Source of the DNA: Desulforamulus aeronauticus DSM 10349
GTDB taxonomy: Bacteria; Bacillota; Desulfotomaculia; Desulfotomaculales; Desulfotomaculaceae
Reading direction: 5' to 3'
Assembly: GCF_900142375.1 (NCBI RefSeq)
Contig: NZ_FRAR01000025.1
Coordinates: forward strand, 38,796-93,871
DNA length: 55,076 nt
In this document: in pieces, positions 42,921 to 53,552 of the stretch
Layout of the letters: each line of letters begins with the position of its first letter
How positions within the stretch are numbered: the stretch's first letter is position 1
Notes under the pieces: generated by a model
What the model was told of the DNA's origin: nothing
Databases searched by the model: none
What the model saw: only the letters and a program-made list of their open reading frames with translations
Position numbers and translations under genes: made by a program

Positions 42921-44160
42921 AAGCAAACAAACTAAGGTTCTTGTGGTAGGGGGCGGAGCCGCCGGCTTATTGGCAGCCATTGTGGCAGTTAGAAACGGGG
43001 CAGAGGTTACCATTTTGGAAAGAAATCAGCGGGTGGGTAAAAAGATTCTTGCCACCGGCAACGGTAGGTGTAATCTTACCAATGTAGATATGGATATCTC
43101 TCACTTTCATGGTACGAACCCGAAATTTGCCTTAACCGCCTTGACTGCATTTGACAATTATCAAAGCATTGATTTTTTTGAAAAACTGGGTATTACACAC
43201 AAGATTGAGGATCGGGGCAAGGTATTTCCTTACTCCAACCAAGCCTCCAGTGTGCTGGATGTCTTACGGCATGAATTGGAGGAATTGGGTGTGACAACCC
43301 TGGTGGAAGCCGAAGTAAAAGAACTGCAAAAAACCAAGAAGGGTTTTCAGATAGCGGTGAAAGGGGGACAAACCTTCTTCGCCGATGCAGTTATTCTGGC
43401 TACCGGGGGAAAAGCTGCCCCCAATTTAGGTTCCACCGGCAGTGGTTATCAACTGGCAGAGAGGCTGGGGCATCGCTTGGTTGAACCCTTTCCGTCCTTG
43501 GTTCAATTAAAACTAGCGTCTCCTTATCTTAAGCAAATAAAGGGCATAAAATTTGATGGTGAAGCTGAGGTTATTGTAGAAAATAAAAGCAGAGCCAGGG
43601 CTACCGGGGAAATCCTTTTCACCGAATACGGTATTTCAGGTCCACCTATCTTTGATCTGAGCCGCTTTGCGGGTTTGGGATTGCAACAAAACAGGAAAGT
43701 TTGGCTTAAGGTCAGGATCATTACGCACCTGTCTTCTGTGGAACTGGCGGCTTACCTTCAAAAGCGCTTTGAGGATAATCCGCATAAAACACTGGCCTTT
43801 AGTTTTGTTGGTTTTATCAATAAACAATTGGTGCCGGTATTATTAAAAGAGGTGGCTTGCGATGCCAATAAAAAAGCAGCGGCAGTTACCGCCCTGGAAA
43901 GGCAAAGGATTGTAGAGATTCTGCAGAATTGGCGGTTTGAAGTGAGCGGGACCAATACCTGGACGGCGGCTCAGGTGACCGCAGGAGGAATTGATGTTAA
44001 AGACATCAACCCTTCGACCATGGAATCCAAATTAGTACCTGGCCTATTTTTTGCCGGAGAAATTATGGATATAGACGGTGACTGTGGCGGTTATAATCTC
44101 CAGTGGGCCTGGTCCTCTGGCTATTTGGCGGGATTTTATGCGGCATCCTTTGAGAAATGA
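42913..44160 (+). CDS. HI0933/BaiN-family flavoprotein
   Basis: 415-residue FAD protein of the HI0933/BaiN family. It has the N-terminal VLVVGGGAAGLLAAIVAVRNGAEVTILERN, the family signature GKKILATGNGRCNLTN, then ILATGGKAAPNLGSTGSGY and the C-terminal PGLFFAGEIMDIDGDCGGYNLQWAWSSGYLAG. The true start is ATG 42913 (GGGAGG upstream), not the long upstream extension. It is coupled by overlap to the preceding FAD gene. BaiN of gut bacteria reduces bile-acid intermediates; that role is not implied here. Confidence 0.9.
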   Translation: MAKSKQTKVLVVGGGAAGLLAAIVAVRNGAEVTILERNQRVGKKILATGNGRCNLTNVDMDISHFHGTNPKFALTALTAFDNYQSIDFFEKLGITHKIEDRGKVFPYSNQASSVLDVLRHELEELGVTTLVEAEVKELQKTKKGFQIAVKGGQTFFADAVILATGGKAAPNLGSTGSGYQLAERLGHRLVEPFPSLVQLKLASPYLKQIKGIKFDGEAEVIVENKSRARATGEILFTEYGISGPPIFDLSRFAGLGLQQNRKVWLKVRIITHLSSVELAAYLQKRFEDNPHKTLAFSFVGFINKQLVPVLLKEVACDANKKAAAVTALERQRIVEILQNWRFEVSGTNTWTAAQVTAGGIDVKDINPSTMESKLVPGLFFAGEIMDIDGDCGGYNLQWAWSSGYLAGFYAASFEK

Positions 44161-44209
44161 GAAGTTACCATTTAGAAGTCAGATTATATAGAAATGAAAG
44201 GGAGTAGGA

Positions 44210-45355
44210 ATGCCTAGGTTAAAGACTCTTAGACTAAAAATGCCTTTTGGGGCTCGGATGATCAAAACTGCCATTGCGGTTACGGTTTCCTTTTATCTAG
44301 CTAAAACCCTTGAATTAAATGCTGTGCTGGCTGCTATTACGGCCGTTATTAACGTGCAGCCTTCTCTCAGCAGATCTCTCCGTAATGCCATAGAACAAAT
44401 TAGTGTACACATACTAGGTGTTTGCATTGGTTTACTGGTAGGCCACCTTTGGGCACCGGGACCCCTGGCCATGGGGGTGGCTACCCCTCTGGCTATCTGG
44501 TTAGCCTTGAGATTCGGCTTTACTGACGCGGTTATGGTACTGATGCCCATGGTGGTAATTTTGAGTTCTCCGGAAGAAGCCTTCCTTACCGAAGCCCTTT
44601 ATAGGAGTTTGGTTATTTTTATTGGCGTAGCTGCTGGTTTATTGGTAAATGTGCTTGTGGCACCTCCTCACTACCGGGATCGATTATTAGCTAGAATACA
44701 ACAATTGAACAACCTGTCGGTGGAGTTTTTCTCCCAGTTAGCAGATGGCTTTTTTGAGTTACAGATGATGCAAGAGGAGGAGTATCAAAGCAAACGTGCC
44801 GAGGTAAAGAAATTACTTAGTGAAAGCCGCTTGTACCTGGAATTGTGGCAAGAGCAGTTGGGACAAGACAAGACGCCCTATCCCTGGCAAGATCAACTGA
44901 TAGAAGGCTATATTGATTTTAATGCTAGCCTTTATCATAAAAGCAAAGATATCCATGAGATGACTGGAGCTAGAATTGCTTGGCGGGAACAGATGGGCCA
45001 TCCTCCGATCACGCCAGAATTTGAGGCTATTCTAGCTATGCTGCAGCACGGAAAAAGGGATTTTCTAAAGTTAAACACTGAGTTACAGGGTAGTTTGTTT
45101 GCGGGGCAACCGGCAAAACACTATCCGGTTGATGATGCGTACTGGGCAGAAATGGGTGAGTTTGTGGATGAATGGCACACCAAACTATCCGGGGCCTACT
45201 ATATGCATGCCTTGTTGTTTTTAGCAGTTGTGGCCAATAACTTAAAGTTTGCCAATCGGGCTACCAAAGAATTTCTTAATACGATACATGAAAACCAAGG
45301 TCAAACCTCTTCGAAGATAAGAAAACGGTTAGATACTGGATTGGGAGGAGAGTAA
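44210..45355 (+). CDS. ArAE/FUSC family membrane protein
   Basis: 381-residue protein. The first 170 residues contain about six membrane helices, with AVTVSFYLAKTLELNAVLAAITAVINVQPSLSRSLRNAIEQ (aromatic-acid-exporter N-terminal signature) and VAAGLLVNVLVAPPHYRDRL at the membrane exit. A soluble helical cytoplasmic region of about 210 residues follows. Members are proposed efflux proteins. The ATG follows AAGGGAG. Confidence 0.85.
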   Translation: MPRLKTLRLKMPFGARMIKTAIAVTVSFYLAKTLELNAVLAAITAVINVQPSLSRSLRNAIEQISVHILGVCIGLLVGHLWAPGPLAMGVATPLAIWLALRFGFTDAVMVLMPMVVILSSPEEAFLTEALYRSLVIFIGVAAGLLVNVLVAPPHYRDRLLARIQQLNNLSVEFFSQLADGFFELQMMQEEEYQSKRAEVKKLLSESRLYLELWQEQLGQDKTPYPWQDQLIEGYIDFNASLYHKSKDIHEMTGARIAWREQMGHPPITPEFEAILAMLQHGKRDFLKLNTELQGSLFAGQPAKHYPVDDAYWAEMGEFVDEWHTKLSGAYYMHALLFLAVVANNLKFANRATKEFLNTIHENQGQTSSKIRKRLDTGLGGE

Positions 45356-45380
45356 GGGCTTATCTCATGGTAACTTTCTA

Positions 45381-45389
45381 TGCTATAAT
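45381..45389 (+). promoter_or_regulatory. Extended -10 promoter
   Basis: TG-c-TATAAT, an extended -10, about 28 bp before the ribosome binding site of the following gene. No strong -35 is seen, which is acceptable for extended -10 promoters. Confidence 0.55.
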
Positions 45390-45422
45390 GGTAAGATAAT
45401 CTAGCAATCTGGGGGGATGTTA

Positions 45423-45836
45423 TTGAATGCACTGGCCCAAGAGATCCGGAGAAAGCGATTAACTTTTACGGCTGTTTTTATTGTTCTTACCTTGTTATTT
45501 GGATTGGTTCAGTGGCAGTGGGAGCAGGGTAATTTATCGGAAAAGGAACTGCAATGGCTCCTCCTGGCCTGGAGATTGTTGATTGGTGTATTATGCTTAT
45601 GGTTTGGTTATGCCGTGGGTATTCACAAACAAACTGTCTGGTTTATGACGATGCTGGCTGTTTTGCACCAAGTTACGTCCTGGTTGGCTTTATTGTATTT
45701 CCTGTATAAGAGCGGTGTTATGTTAATCAAGGCTAAAAAAGGAGCTACTGCTTCAGGGCAAGCCAAAGATAAAGAGTTACTGGCAGAAGGACGTTCTTTA
45801 AAAGCCAGAAAATCAAATAAGAAAACAAAAAAATAG
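45423..45836 (+). CDS. Hypothetical membrane protein, about 137 aa
   Basis: I do not recognise a family. Three hydrophobic segments (TFTAVFIVLTLLFGLVQW, LLLAWRLLIGVLCLWFGYAVG, and a long TMLAVLHQVTSWLALLYFLY) are followed by a strongly basic Lys-rich tail. I prefer TTG 45423, since GGGGGG lies six bases upstream; the ATG at 45417 touches that run directly. It has its own extended -10 promoter and a terminator, so it is a single-gene unit. Confidence 0.7.
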   Translation: MNALAQEIRRKRLTFTAVFIVLTLLFGLVQWQWEQGNLSEKELQWLLLAWRLLIGVLCLWFGYAVGIHKQTVWFMTMLAVLHQVTSWLALLYFLYKSGVMLIKAKKGATASGQAKDKELLAEGRSLKARKSNKKTKK

Positions 45837-45845
45837 TATCCTGAG

Positions 45846-45884
45846 AGCCTTGCTCAATCAAAAATGCAGCAAGGCTTTTAATTT
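45846..45884 (+). terminator. Rho-independent terminator
   Basis: AGCCTTGCT-N13-AGCAAGGCT followed by TTTAATTTT. Confidence 0.85.
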
Positions 45885-45994
45885 TAGAGATAATAAGGTT
45901 ATCAGCAGGCAAACAAGCCAAGTTTTCTACTTTTATGAATGAAACTACCGGCAAATGCACAGTTTATAAAAGTTAATAGGTTTGGAGGCTGGTT

Positions 45995-46561
45995 ATGGAT
46001 TTCAGAGAAAAGGTAATGGCAGAAAGAAAAATTGGTGCGGCTATTCGACGACACGAGGATATGGAGGAAGCCATTAGGCACCCAAGAATTCGGACCATTT
46101 TTTTATTAAACGGCGACATTAATAAGTTGCCGTCCCTGGTCAATCGGGTTAACAAGGCTGGGAAAGTATTTTTAGTCCATGTAGATCTTGTTGAGGGTAT
46201 TGGTAAAGATGCAGCCGGCATTCATTTGTTAAAAAGAATGGGTGTTGCCGGAGTTGTTACTACAAAATCCAATTTGGTCAAATATGCCAAAGATGAAGGG
46301 CTTTTGGTTATCCAGCGCTTATTTATTGTGGACTCAGAATCTTTAAAAACAGGAATTAGGGTTGCTAACAATGTGAAACCCAGTGCGGTGGAAATTTTAC
46401 CTGCCACGATACCGACCTATGTCGTTAATGATACTAAAAAAGCCTTGAACTTACCGATTCTTGGCGGTGGCTTATTAAAAACGAAGCAAGATGTGACGGA
46501 AGCTCTGGAAAAAGGAATTGACTTTATCTCTACCAGTCGTAGAGATCTTTGGGAGATTTAA
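45995..46561 (+). CDS. glpP: GlpP, glycerol-3-phosphate responsive antiterminator
   Basis: 188-residue RNA-binding antiterminator of the GlpP family. Bound to glycerol-3-phosphate, GlpP lets RNA polymerase pass leader terminators of glp genes. The TIM-barrel-like protein shows the family blocks IFLLNGDINKLPSLVNRVNKAGKVFLVHVDLVEGIGKD, GVVTTKSNLVKYAKDEGLLVIQRLFIVDS, VEILPA and LPILGGGLLKTKQDVTEAL. The ATG follows GGAGG. It stands directly before glpF, whose leader carries a terminator, and a second such leader stands before glpA. Confidence 0.95.
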   Translation: MDFREKVMAERKIGAAIRRHEDMEEAIRHPRIRTIFLLNGDINKLPSLVNRVNKAGKVFLVHVDLVEGIGKDAAGIHLLKRMGVAGVVTTKSNLVKYAKDEGLLVIQRLFIVDSESLKTGIRVANNVKPSAVEILPATIPTYVVNDTKKALNLPILGGGLLKTKQDVTEALEKGIDFISTSRRDLWEI

Positions 46562-46585
46562 ATTGTTTAAAAATTGATATTTTTC

Positions 46586-46614
46586 TTGCATTGTGTTTAA
46601 GAGCGTTATATAAT
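46586..46614 (+). promoter_or_regulatory. Promoter of glpFK
   Basis: TTGCAT, 17 bp, TATAAT, giving a leader of about 300 nt before glpF. Confidence 0.75.
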
Positions 46615-46731
46615 TTAGCTAATAAAACTTGATACTTGGTTGGAGTTTTGGAGATAACCCCCTTGATAGCTAATACTCTTAGCTGTTTATGGGGTTTATT
46701 TTATTTACTCTACCTGGCCGGGAGAGAAGGA

Positions 46732-46784
46732 GACGGTTCCACTAACATTCCAAAAGAATGTTTAGGGGCCGTCATTATTTTTTT
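46732..46784 (+). terminator. Leader terminator, likely GlpP-controlled
   Basis: A long hairpin from GACGG (46732) to CCGTC (46773), with a central AACATTC/GAATGTT stem, runs into ATTATTTTTTT. It lies between the glpF promoter and glpF. A competing structure (AACCCC..AGCT/AGCT..GGGGTT) stands just upstream at about 46656-46700. This matches the GlpP antitermination layout of B. subtilis glpFK (established); its use here is inferred. Confidence 0.75.
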
Positions 46785-46923
46785 AGGGGCAGGTGATGTT
46801 TAAGAGAAGACCTTATCAGGAAACTTTGATGGTTTGTTTACAAGTTATACCCAGTGACATTTTGAAAATATTCTAGTAAATTAGTTGATATTATTGATTC
46901 TCGAAAGTAAGGGGGAACAGTAA

Positions 46924-47634
46924 ATGACACCGTTTTTAGCTGAACTTATTGGTACCATGATGCTGATTATTTTTGGTGGTGGCGTGGTAGCCGGCGTCGT
47001 TCTAAAAAAATCAAAGGCTGAAAACTCAGGTTGGATTGTCATCACCGTAGGTTGGGGTTTAGCTGTAGCATTAGCGGCTTATAGTGTGGGTAGTTTTAGT
47101 GGGGCTCACTTAAACCCCGCCTTAACCATTGCCTTGGCTACCATTGGTAACTTCCCTTGGGCGGATGTGCCCTCTTATATTATTGCTCAAATGATTGGTG
47201 CTTTTCTGGGTGGTGTTGTGGTATGGTTGCATTATCTACCGCATTGGCAAGCAACCGAAGATCAAGGGGCCAAGCTAGCTGTATTTAGCACCGCGCCTGC
47301 TATTAGAAGTACCTTTGGCAACTTAATCAGTGAGATTATTGGAACCTTTGTGTTAGTGTTAGGTATCTTAGCAATTGGCGCCAATAAATTTGCCGACGGT
47401 TTCAATCCCTTTGTTGTTGGTCTCTTAATTGTAGCCATTGGTGTGTCCCTGGGTGGTACTACCGGATATGCCATTAACCCGGCCCGTGACCTGGGTCCCC
47501 GTATTGCCCATGCTGTTTTACCCATTGCTGGTAAAGGCAGTTCCGATTGGGGTTATGCCTGGATTCCCGTAGTTGGACCGATCATAGGCGGTGTATTAGG
47601 CGGTTTATTCTATAAAGTATTCTTTTTAGCCTAA
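46924..47634 (+). CDS. glpF: GlpF, glycerol facilitator
   Basis: 236-residue aquaglyceroporin with six helices and both NPA boxes: SGAHLNPALTI in the first half and GYAINPARDLGPR in the second. The Asp after NPAR is the usual mark of glycerol facilitators over strict water channels. The ATG follows AAGGGGGA. It lies 48 bp before glpK, under the same GlpP-type leader, and delivers glycerol to the kinase. Confidence 0.95.
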   Translation: MTPFLAELIGTMMLIIFGGGVVAGVVLKKSKAENSGWIVITVGWGLAVALAAYSVGSFSGAHLNPALTIALATIGNFPWADVPSYIIAQMIGAFLGGVVVWLHYLPHWQATEDQGAKLAVFSTAPAIRSTFGNLISEIIGTFVLVLGILAIGANKFADGFNPFVVGLLIVAIGVSLGGTTGYAINPARDLGPRIAHAVLPIAGKGSSDWGYAWIPVVGPIIGGVLGGLFYKVFFLA

Positions 47635-47658
47635 TAGTTCTGTTGCTTCTTACGATAA

Positions 47659-49185
<1,527 letters not shown>

Positions 49186-49199
49186 CTTTGTATAGATCG

Positions 49200-49234
49200 G
49201 CCACACCACACAATATAAGCTGTGATGGTGTGGC
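49200..49234 (+). terminator. Hairpin after glpK
   Basis: GCCACACC pairs with GGTGTGGC, with an inner CACA/TGTG stem. It lacks a clear T-run, so it may be part of the glpA leader structure rather than a terminator. Confidence 0.5.
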
Positions 49235-49292
49235 TTCCCCTCACAGCAAGAGGTTTGCCACTAACTTGATATTGGCTTGAGAATAGGAGAAG

Positions 49293-49336
49293 CCGCACAG
49301 TGACAGGAGTTTTTCCTGCTCTTGTGCGGTTTTTTT
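49293..49336 (+). terminator. Leader terminator before glpA
   Basis: CCGCACA pairs with TGTGCGG, with an inner CAGG/CCTG stem, followed by seven T residues. It ends 29 bp before the glpA start. Like the glpF leader, it fits GlpP antitermination; it could also simply end the glpFK mRNA. Confidence 0.75.
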
Positions 49337-49364
49337 AACATAGACCCAGAACGGAGGATGCGTG

Positions 49365-50969
49365 ATGGCAGCAGAAAAAGCTCAGGTGGTGGTGATTGGC
49401 GGAGGAGCCACCGGAACAGGAATTCTCCGGGATCTTGCCCTGCGGGGTATTTCCGCCATACTGGTAGAGCAGGGTGATTTAGCCCATGGTACCAGTTCAA
49501 GATTTCATGGGTTGTTACACAGTGGCGCGCGTTATGCAGTTAAGGACAAAGAAGCGGCTAGGGAGTGTCTGGAAGAAAACATGATTTTGCGCCGAATTGC
49601 TCCTAACTGCGTTGAAAATACCGGTGGACTTTTTGTTCAGCTACCGGAGGATAATGCCGAATATGCTGATCAATGGTTGGCGGCCTGTGCTGAGTCTGGT
49701 ATCCCAACAGAAGAGCTGGACCCTCGGGAGTTACGACGGAACACTCCGGTGTTGCATCACCGGGTTACCAGAGCCTTTATAGTTCCCGATTGTGCGGTGG
49801 ATGGTTTTCGGGTTTTGTGGAGCAATGTAAACTCAGCCCGCCGTTACGGAGCCAGATTATATACGTATCACAGCCTAACGGGTATCCAACAAAGCAACGG
49901 TAAGGTTACGGGTGTAGAACTAACCAATCAGCTAACGGGTGAAAGAAAATACATTGAGTGCGAGATGATTATAAATTCAACCGGCGCCTGGGGCGGAGCC
50001 GTGGCAGCCCTAGCCGGCATTGAATTAAATATCATTAAGGATAAAGGGACTCTGGTGGCTTATAACCATAGATTGACCAATCAGGTCGTGAATCGACTAC
50101 GGCCACCGGGAGATGGTGATATTTTTGTCCCCCACGGTACCATTACGATTTTTGGCACTACCTCCGTAACGGTTAATGATGCAGCCTGCACCAAGCCCGG
50201 TCACGGAGAAGTGTTGGATCTGATTAAAATTGGTCAAGAAATGATTCCCGATTTAGAAAATTATCGTCTCATCCGGGCCTTTGCCGGAGTTCGTCCCCTA
50301 TACCAGGCGGGGAACACTGCCGGTGGCAGGTCTGTTACCAGAAATTTTGCACTAGTAGACCACCAGGAGCGGGATGGTTTGCAGGGTTTTATTAGCATTG
50401 TCGGTGGAAAATTTACTACCTTTCGACTGATGGCTGAAAAAACAGTGGATTTAGCGGCTAAACGCCTGGACGTTACCGCCCCTTGCCGTACGGCTGAAGA
50501 ATCTTTAACCAGCCCTGTGTCTGAGCAATGGTTAGAACGGGGAAAAAGAGTTTTTGGTATACCTGGTGCCAAAAAGGCCGCCGACCGTTTGGGAGATAGT
50601 TTTCAAAGGGTGGTGGAAGAAGCAGAAAAAAATCCTGATCAACGTAAGATCTTTTGCGAGTGTGAAGTTGTTAGCCTGGCTGAGATTGTCCATGTAGCCG
50701 GAGACGGAGATAGCTTTACGCTGGGGGATATTCGTCGCAAAACCAGAATGGGTATGGGAACTTGCCAGGGCACCTTTTGCAGTTACCGTACACTGGGAGC
50801 CTTGAGTGGCTATTCACAATTTGCCGGGAATCACCGGGAGTATTTAACAAAATTTCTGCAAAAGCGCTGGAAAGGAATCAGGCCGGTTCTCTGGGGGCAA
50901 CAACTCCGAGAAGCTCAACTATCCTCAGCAATTTATTGCTCATTATTTGGTATGGAGAGAATGCTATGA
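49365..50969 (+). CDS. glpA: GlpA, anaerobic glycerol-3-phosphate dehydrogenase subunit A
   Basis: 534-residue FAD subunit that oxidises glycerol-3-phosphate to dihydroxyacetone phosphate without oxygen. It has the FAD motif VVVIGGGATGTGILRDLALRG, SRFHGLLHSGARYAV, AFAGVRPLYQ, and a C-terminal BFD-like [2Fe-2S] domain with CECEVVSLAEI and GTCQGTFCSYR. I chose ATG 49365 over GTG 49362 for spacing to GGAGG. The ATGA overlap with glpB shows coupling. GlpA, B and C together pass electrons to the quinone pool. Confidence 0.95.
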   Translation: MAAEKAQVVVIGGGATGTGILRDLALRGISAILVEQGDLAHGTSSRFHGLLHSGARYAVKDKEAARECLEENMILRRIAPNCVENTGGLFVQLPEDNAEYADQWLAACAESGIPTEELDPRELRRNTPVLHHRVTRAFIVPDCAVDGFRVLWSNVNSARRYGARLYTYHSLTGIQQSNGKVTGVELTNQLTGERKYIECEMIINSTGAWGGAVAALAGIELNIIKDKGTLVAYNHRLTNQVVNRLRPPGDGDIFVPHGTITIFGTTSVTVNDAACTKPGHGEVLDLIKIGQEMIPDLENYRLIRAFAGVRPLYQAGNTAGGRSVTRNFALVDHQERDGLQGFISIVGGKFTTFRLMAEKTVDLAAKRLDVTAPCRTAEESLTSPVSEQWLERGKRVFGIPGAKKAADRLGDSFQRVVEEAEKNPDQRKIFCECEVVSLAEIVHVAGDGDSFTLGDIRRKTRMGMGTCQGTFCSYRTLGALSGYSQFAGNHREYLTKFLQKRWKGIRPVLWGQQLREAQLSSAIYCSLFGMERML

Positions 50970-52231
50970 TGAAAAAAAATACCGATGTACTCGTGATTGG
51001 TGCAGGTCTCTCTGGTTTAATGGCGGCGGCCAAGGCCGTGGCCCAGCATAAAAAAGTCTTGCTGGTGGCCAAGGGCATGGGTGCACTGGGGTTATCTTCG
51101 GGATGTATCGACCTTTGGGGCTATCAGATAAACCAGCCGGATAAAGTGTGCACCAATCCTTTGGCAGAAATAGCCAAACTGGTTAGTCACAAGCCCGAAC
51201 ACCCCTATGCCAAGGTTGCGGATGTTTTGCCTGAGAGTATCGATTTCTTCCTACAAATTTGTCACCAAAACAAAATATCGTATCTAAATACCAATCGTAA
51301 CTGGCAGTTACCCACGGCCCTAGGTACCCTAAGACCGACTTATCTGGTACCCCAAAGTATGGCGGTACCCGACCTGGCAGAGGTTAAGGAGTTATTAGTT
51401 GTAGGTTTTCAGGCGTTAAAAGACTTCTATCCGGATGTATTGATTACCAATCTGCAGAAAAATACACCGTTGGGGGCCCATTGTCACCTAAAAACCCTGA
51501 TGGTAAAGCTAGCTAACCAAGAATTAAATGCCAATACCTTGGCGCACCTCTTAGAGAAGCAAGCTATGCTAGAGCAGGTAATAAGCCAGATAAAACCCCA
51601 CGTATTGCCTGGTATGGTGGTACTATTCCCACCCGTTTTAGGAGAGCAGCTGGGTCATGAGGTTACTGAAGTTCTTAGCGAAAAATTGGGTTGCTCGGTT
51701 TACGAGGTGGCCAATATTCCTCCGGCTTTACCCGGACAAAGGTTACAGAAGGCACTGTTGCATCACCTAAAAACCCAAGGAGTAGAAGTAATTATCGGTT
51801 GTCAGGTTACCGATGCCCAGATTACTGAAAAACGTTGCCAGGGAGTGGTAGCGAATAGTAACGGGAAAATCATGGAAATTTCTGCTCAAACCATGGTATT
51901 GGCTACGGGCTCCTTCCTGGGAGGAGGACTAACTTCCCAGAGCAATGAGATAAAGGAAGCGGTTTTTGGTTTGCCGGTCAAAGTTTGTCCAGGTAAATGG
52001 TCCAGACAGGATTTTCTTTCGCTGGCGGGTCAACCCTTTCATGAGTTTGGTGTCGCAGTGAATGACCAATTACAACCACTGGATGACCAAGGACAAGTAC
52101 TATTAGAAAATGTATTGATTACCGGAGCCAACCTAGCTGGTTGTAACTATCCCATAGAAAAATGCGGTAACGGTGTCGCTTTGGCCAGTGGTTACAAGGC
52201 CGGGAAGTTAGTGGGGGAGGCGGGGAGATAA
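50966..52231 (+). CDS. glpB: GlpB, glycerol-3-phosphate dehydrogenase subunit B
   Basis: 421-residue flavoprotein subunit of the anaerobic enzyme. It has the dinucleotide fold VLVIGAGLSGLMAAAKAVAQHKKVLLVAKGMGALGLSSGCIDLWGY, VLATGSFLGGGLTS, and a C-terminal NVLITGANLAGCNYPIEKCGNGVALASGYKAGK. The true start is ATG 50966 (or 50969) inside the end of glpA; the longer upstream frame is a shadow of glpA. The stop overlaps glpC by one base. Confidence 0.93.
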   Translation: MMKKNTDVLVIGAGLSGLMAAAKAVAQHKKVLLVAKGMGALGLSSGCIDLWGYQINQPDKVCTNPLAEIAKLVSHKPEHPYAKVADVLPESIDFFLQICHQNKISYLNTNRNWQLPTALGTLRPTYLVPQSMAVPDLAEVKELLVVGFQALKDFYPDVLITNLQKNTPLGAHCHLKTLMVKLANQELNANTLAHLLEKQAMLEQVISQIKPHVLPGMVVLFPPVLGEQLGHEVTEVLSEKLGCSVYEVANIPPALPGQRLQKALLHHLKTQGVEVIIGCQVTDAQITEKRCQGVVANSNGKIMEISAQTMVLATGSFLGGGLTSQSNEIKEAVFGLPVKVCPGKWSRQDFLSLAGQPFHEFGVAVNDQLQPLDDQGQVLLENVLITGANLAGCNYPIEKCGNGVALASGYKAGKLVGEAGR

Positions 52232-53430
52232 TGACACAGGAAAATAGACTAGCTCTGGATAACTGCATTAAGTGCTCCATCTGTGTATCTCACTGTCCTG
52301 TAGCCAAGGTAACGGAGCGTTTTGCCGGCCCTAAACAAAACGGCCCGGATTTGGAACGCTTTCGCCTGGAGGAGCCAGCAGCGGTACACCCTTCCATTGG
52401 CTACTGCAGCAACTGCAAAAACTGTGATGTGGCCTGTCCCTCTGGAGTAAGCATTTCTGCGATGAATGCTAAAGCAAAAGGTGAGTATGTGACCCTTCAC
52501 GGAGCACCTTTAAGAGATAAGATTTTGGCCAGAGTAGAACAAATGGGTAAAGCCTCTCGCCTAGCACCCTCTCTGGTGAACCGGTTGGGGAGAATCAAAC
52601 CCTTGCGGGTTCTGGGAGAGGCAATGATGGGTGTTAGTTCCGAAATGACGATGCCTACCTATGCAAAGAAAACTTTTCTAGAGATGTTTCAGCCGAAAAA
52701 AATAACAGCCAGTAAAGACAAGGTACTGTACTTTCAAGGTTGCTATGTCAATTACAATACACCGGAGGTTGGTATGGCTTTGGCCGCTGTTTTAGCTTAT
52801 CACGACATTGAGTTGACCGTTGAACCATTTAATTGCTGCGGCTTACCCTTAATTGCCAATGGCTTTTTAGATGTAGCCAGGGAATATGCGCAAAAAAACG
52901 TCAGTAAACTCCAACAATATATCGAGCAAGGTTACCGAATTATCACCACTTGTCCCAGCTGTAACCTAACTTTACGCCGGGAGTATCAAGAGCTCTTTGA
53001 TCTGGACACCAGTCAATTCAATGAGCAGATGATGGATGCGTTTGAATTTTTAAATCTGTTAGATCAACGGGGCGAACTAAAGGTAGAGCTTCAGGAACTT
53101 CCTAAACGGGTGGGTTATCACCAACCTTGTCATTTAAAGGCAGCCGGTTGCGGTATTCCTTCCTTAGAGACGCTGCGGCACATTCCGGGATTAGAGGTAA
53201 GGGATTTGGATGCCGGCTGCTGTGGCTTATCTGGCAGTTATGGCTTTAAAAAAGAAAAATACCCCATTAGCCAGGAGATAGGCCAGAATATTAGCCGGGC
53301 AGTGCAGGAATTGGCTGTGGATCAGGTTATTTCGGAATGCGGCATGTGTCAATTGCAAGTTCACCATGTAACTGGGGCAAAGGTTTATCATCCCATTCAA
53401 TTACTGGCCGAGGCTTATCATTTAGCATGA
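52231..53430 (+). CDS. glpC: GlpC, iron-sulfur subunit
   Basis: 399-residue electron-transfer subunit. Two ferredoxin motifs are at the N-terminus (CIKCSICVSHCPVAKV and CSNCKNCDVACPSG). Two cysteine-rich CCG domains follow (CCGLPLIANG and CCGLSGSYGFKKE), plus a C-terminal CGMCQLQVHH. The product docks GlpAB to the membrane. Its ATG overlaps the glpB stop (TAATG). Last intact gene of the regulon. Confidence 0.95.
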   Translation: MTQENRLALDNCIKCSICVSHCPVAKVTERFAGPKQNGPDLERFRLEEPAAVHPSIGYCSNCKNCDVACPSGVSISAMNAKAKGEYVTLHGAPLRDKILARVEQMGKASRLAPSLVNRLGRIKPLRVLGEAMMGVSSEMTMPTYAKKTFLEMFQPKKITASKDKVLYFQGCYVNYNTPEVGMALAAVLAYHDIELTVEPFNCCGLPLIANGFLDVAREYAQKNVSKLQQYIEQGYRIITTCPSCNLTLRREYQELFDLDTSQFNEQMMDAFEFLNLLDQRGELKVELQELPKRVGYHQPCHLKAAGCGIPSLETLRHIPGLEVRDLDAGCCGLSGSYGFKKEKYPISQEIGQNISRAVQELAVDQVISECGMCQLQVHHVTGAKVYHPIQLLAEAYHLA

Positions 53431-53552
53431 AAAGACATTTTGGCAGGTAGCTATTAGCCATTGCGGTTTTTGCTGTCATATTCTTTCTATTTGGTGGCAC
53501 AATAGGTAAAAAGAGAAGGTTTGGAGGCCGCCGTGACAAAGCTTACCTATGA
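53427..53552 (+). pseudogene. Possible small membrane ORF with in-frame amber
   Basis: An ATG overlapping the glpC stop (ATGA) opens a frame that meets TAG at codon 8 (53448-53450). It then continues 33 codons as LLAIAVFAVIFFLFGGTIG plus an Arg/Lys-rich tail, a membrane helix with an inside-positive end. It runs into the start of the hydrogenase-like gene. It may be a decayed small gene, or chance; no good ribosome binding site is seen. Confidence 0.25.
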
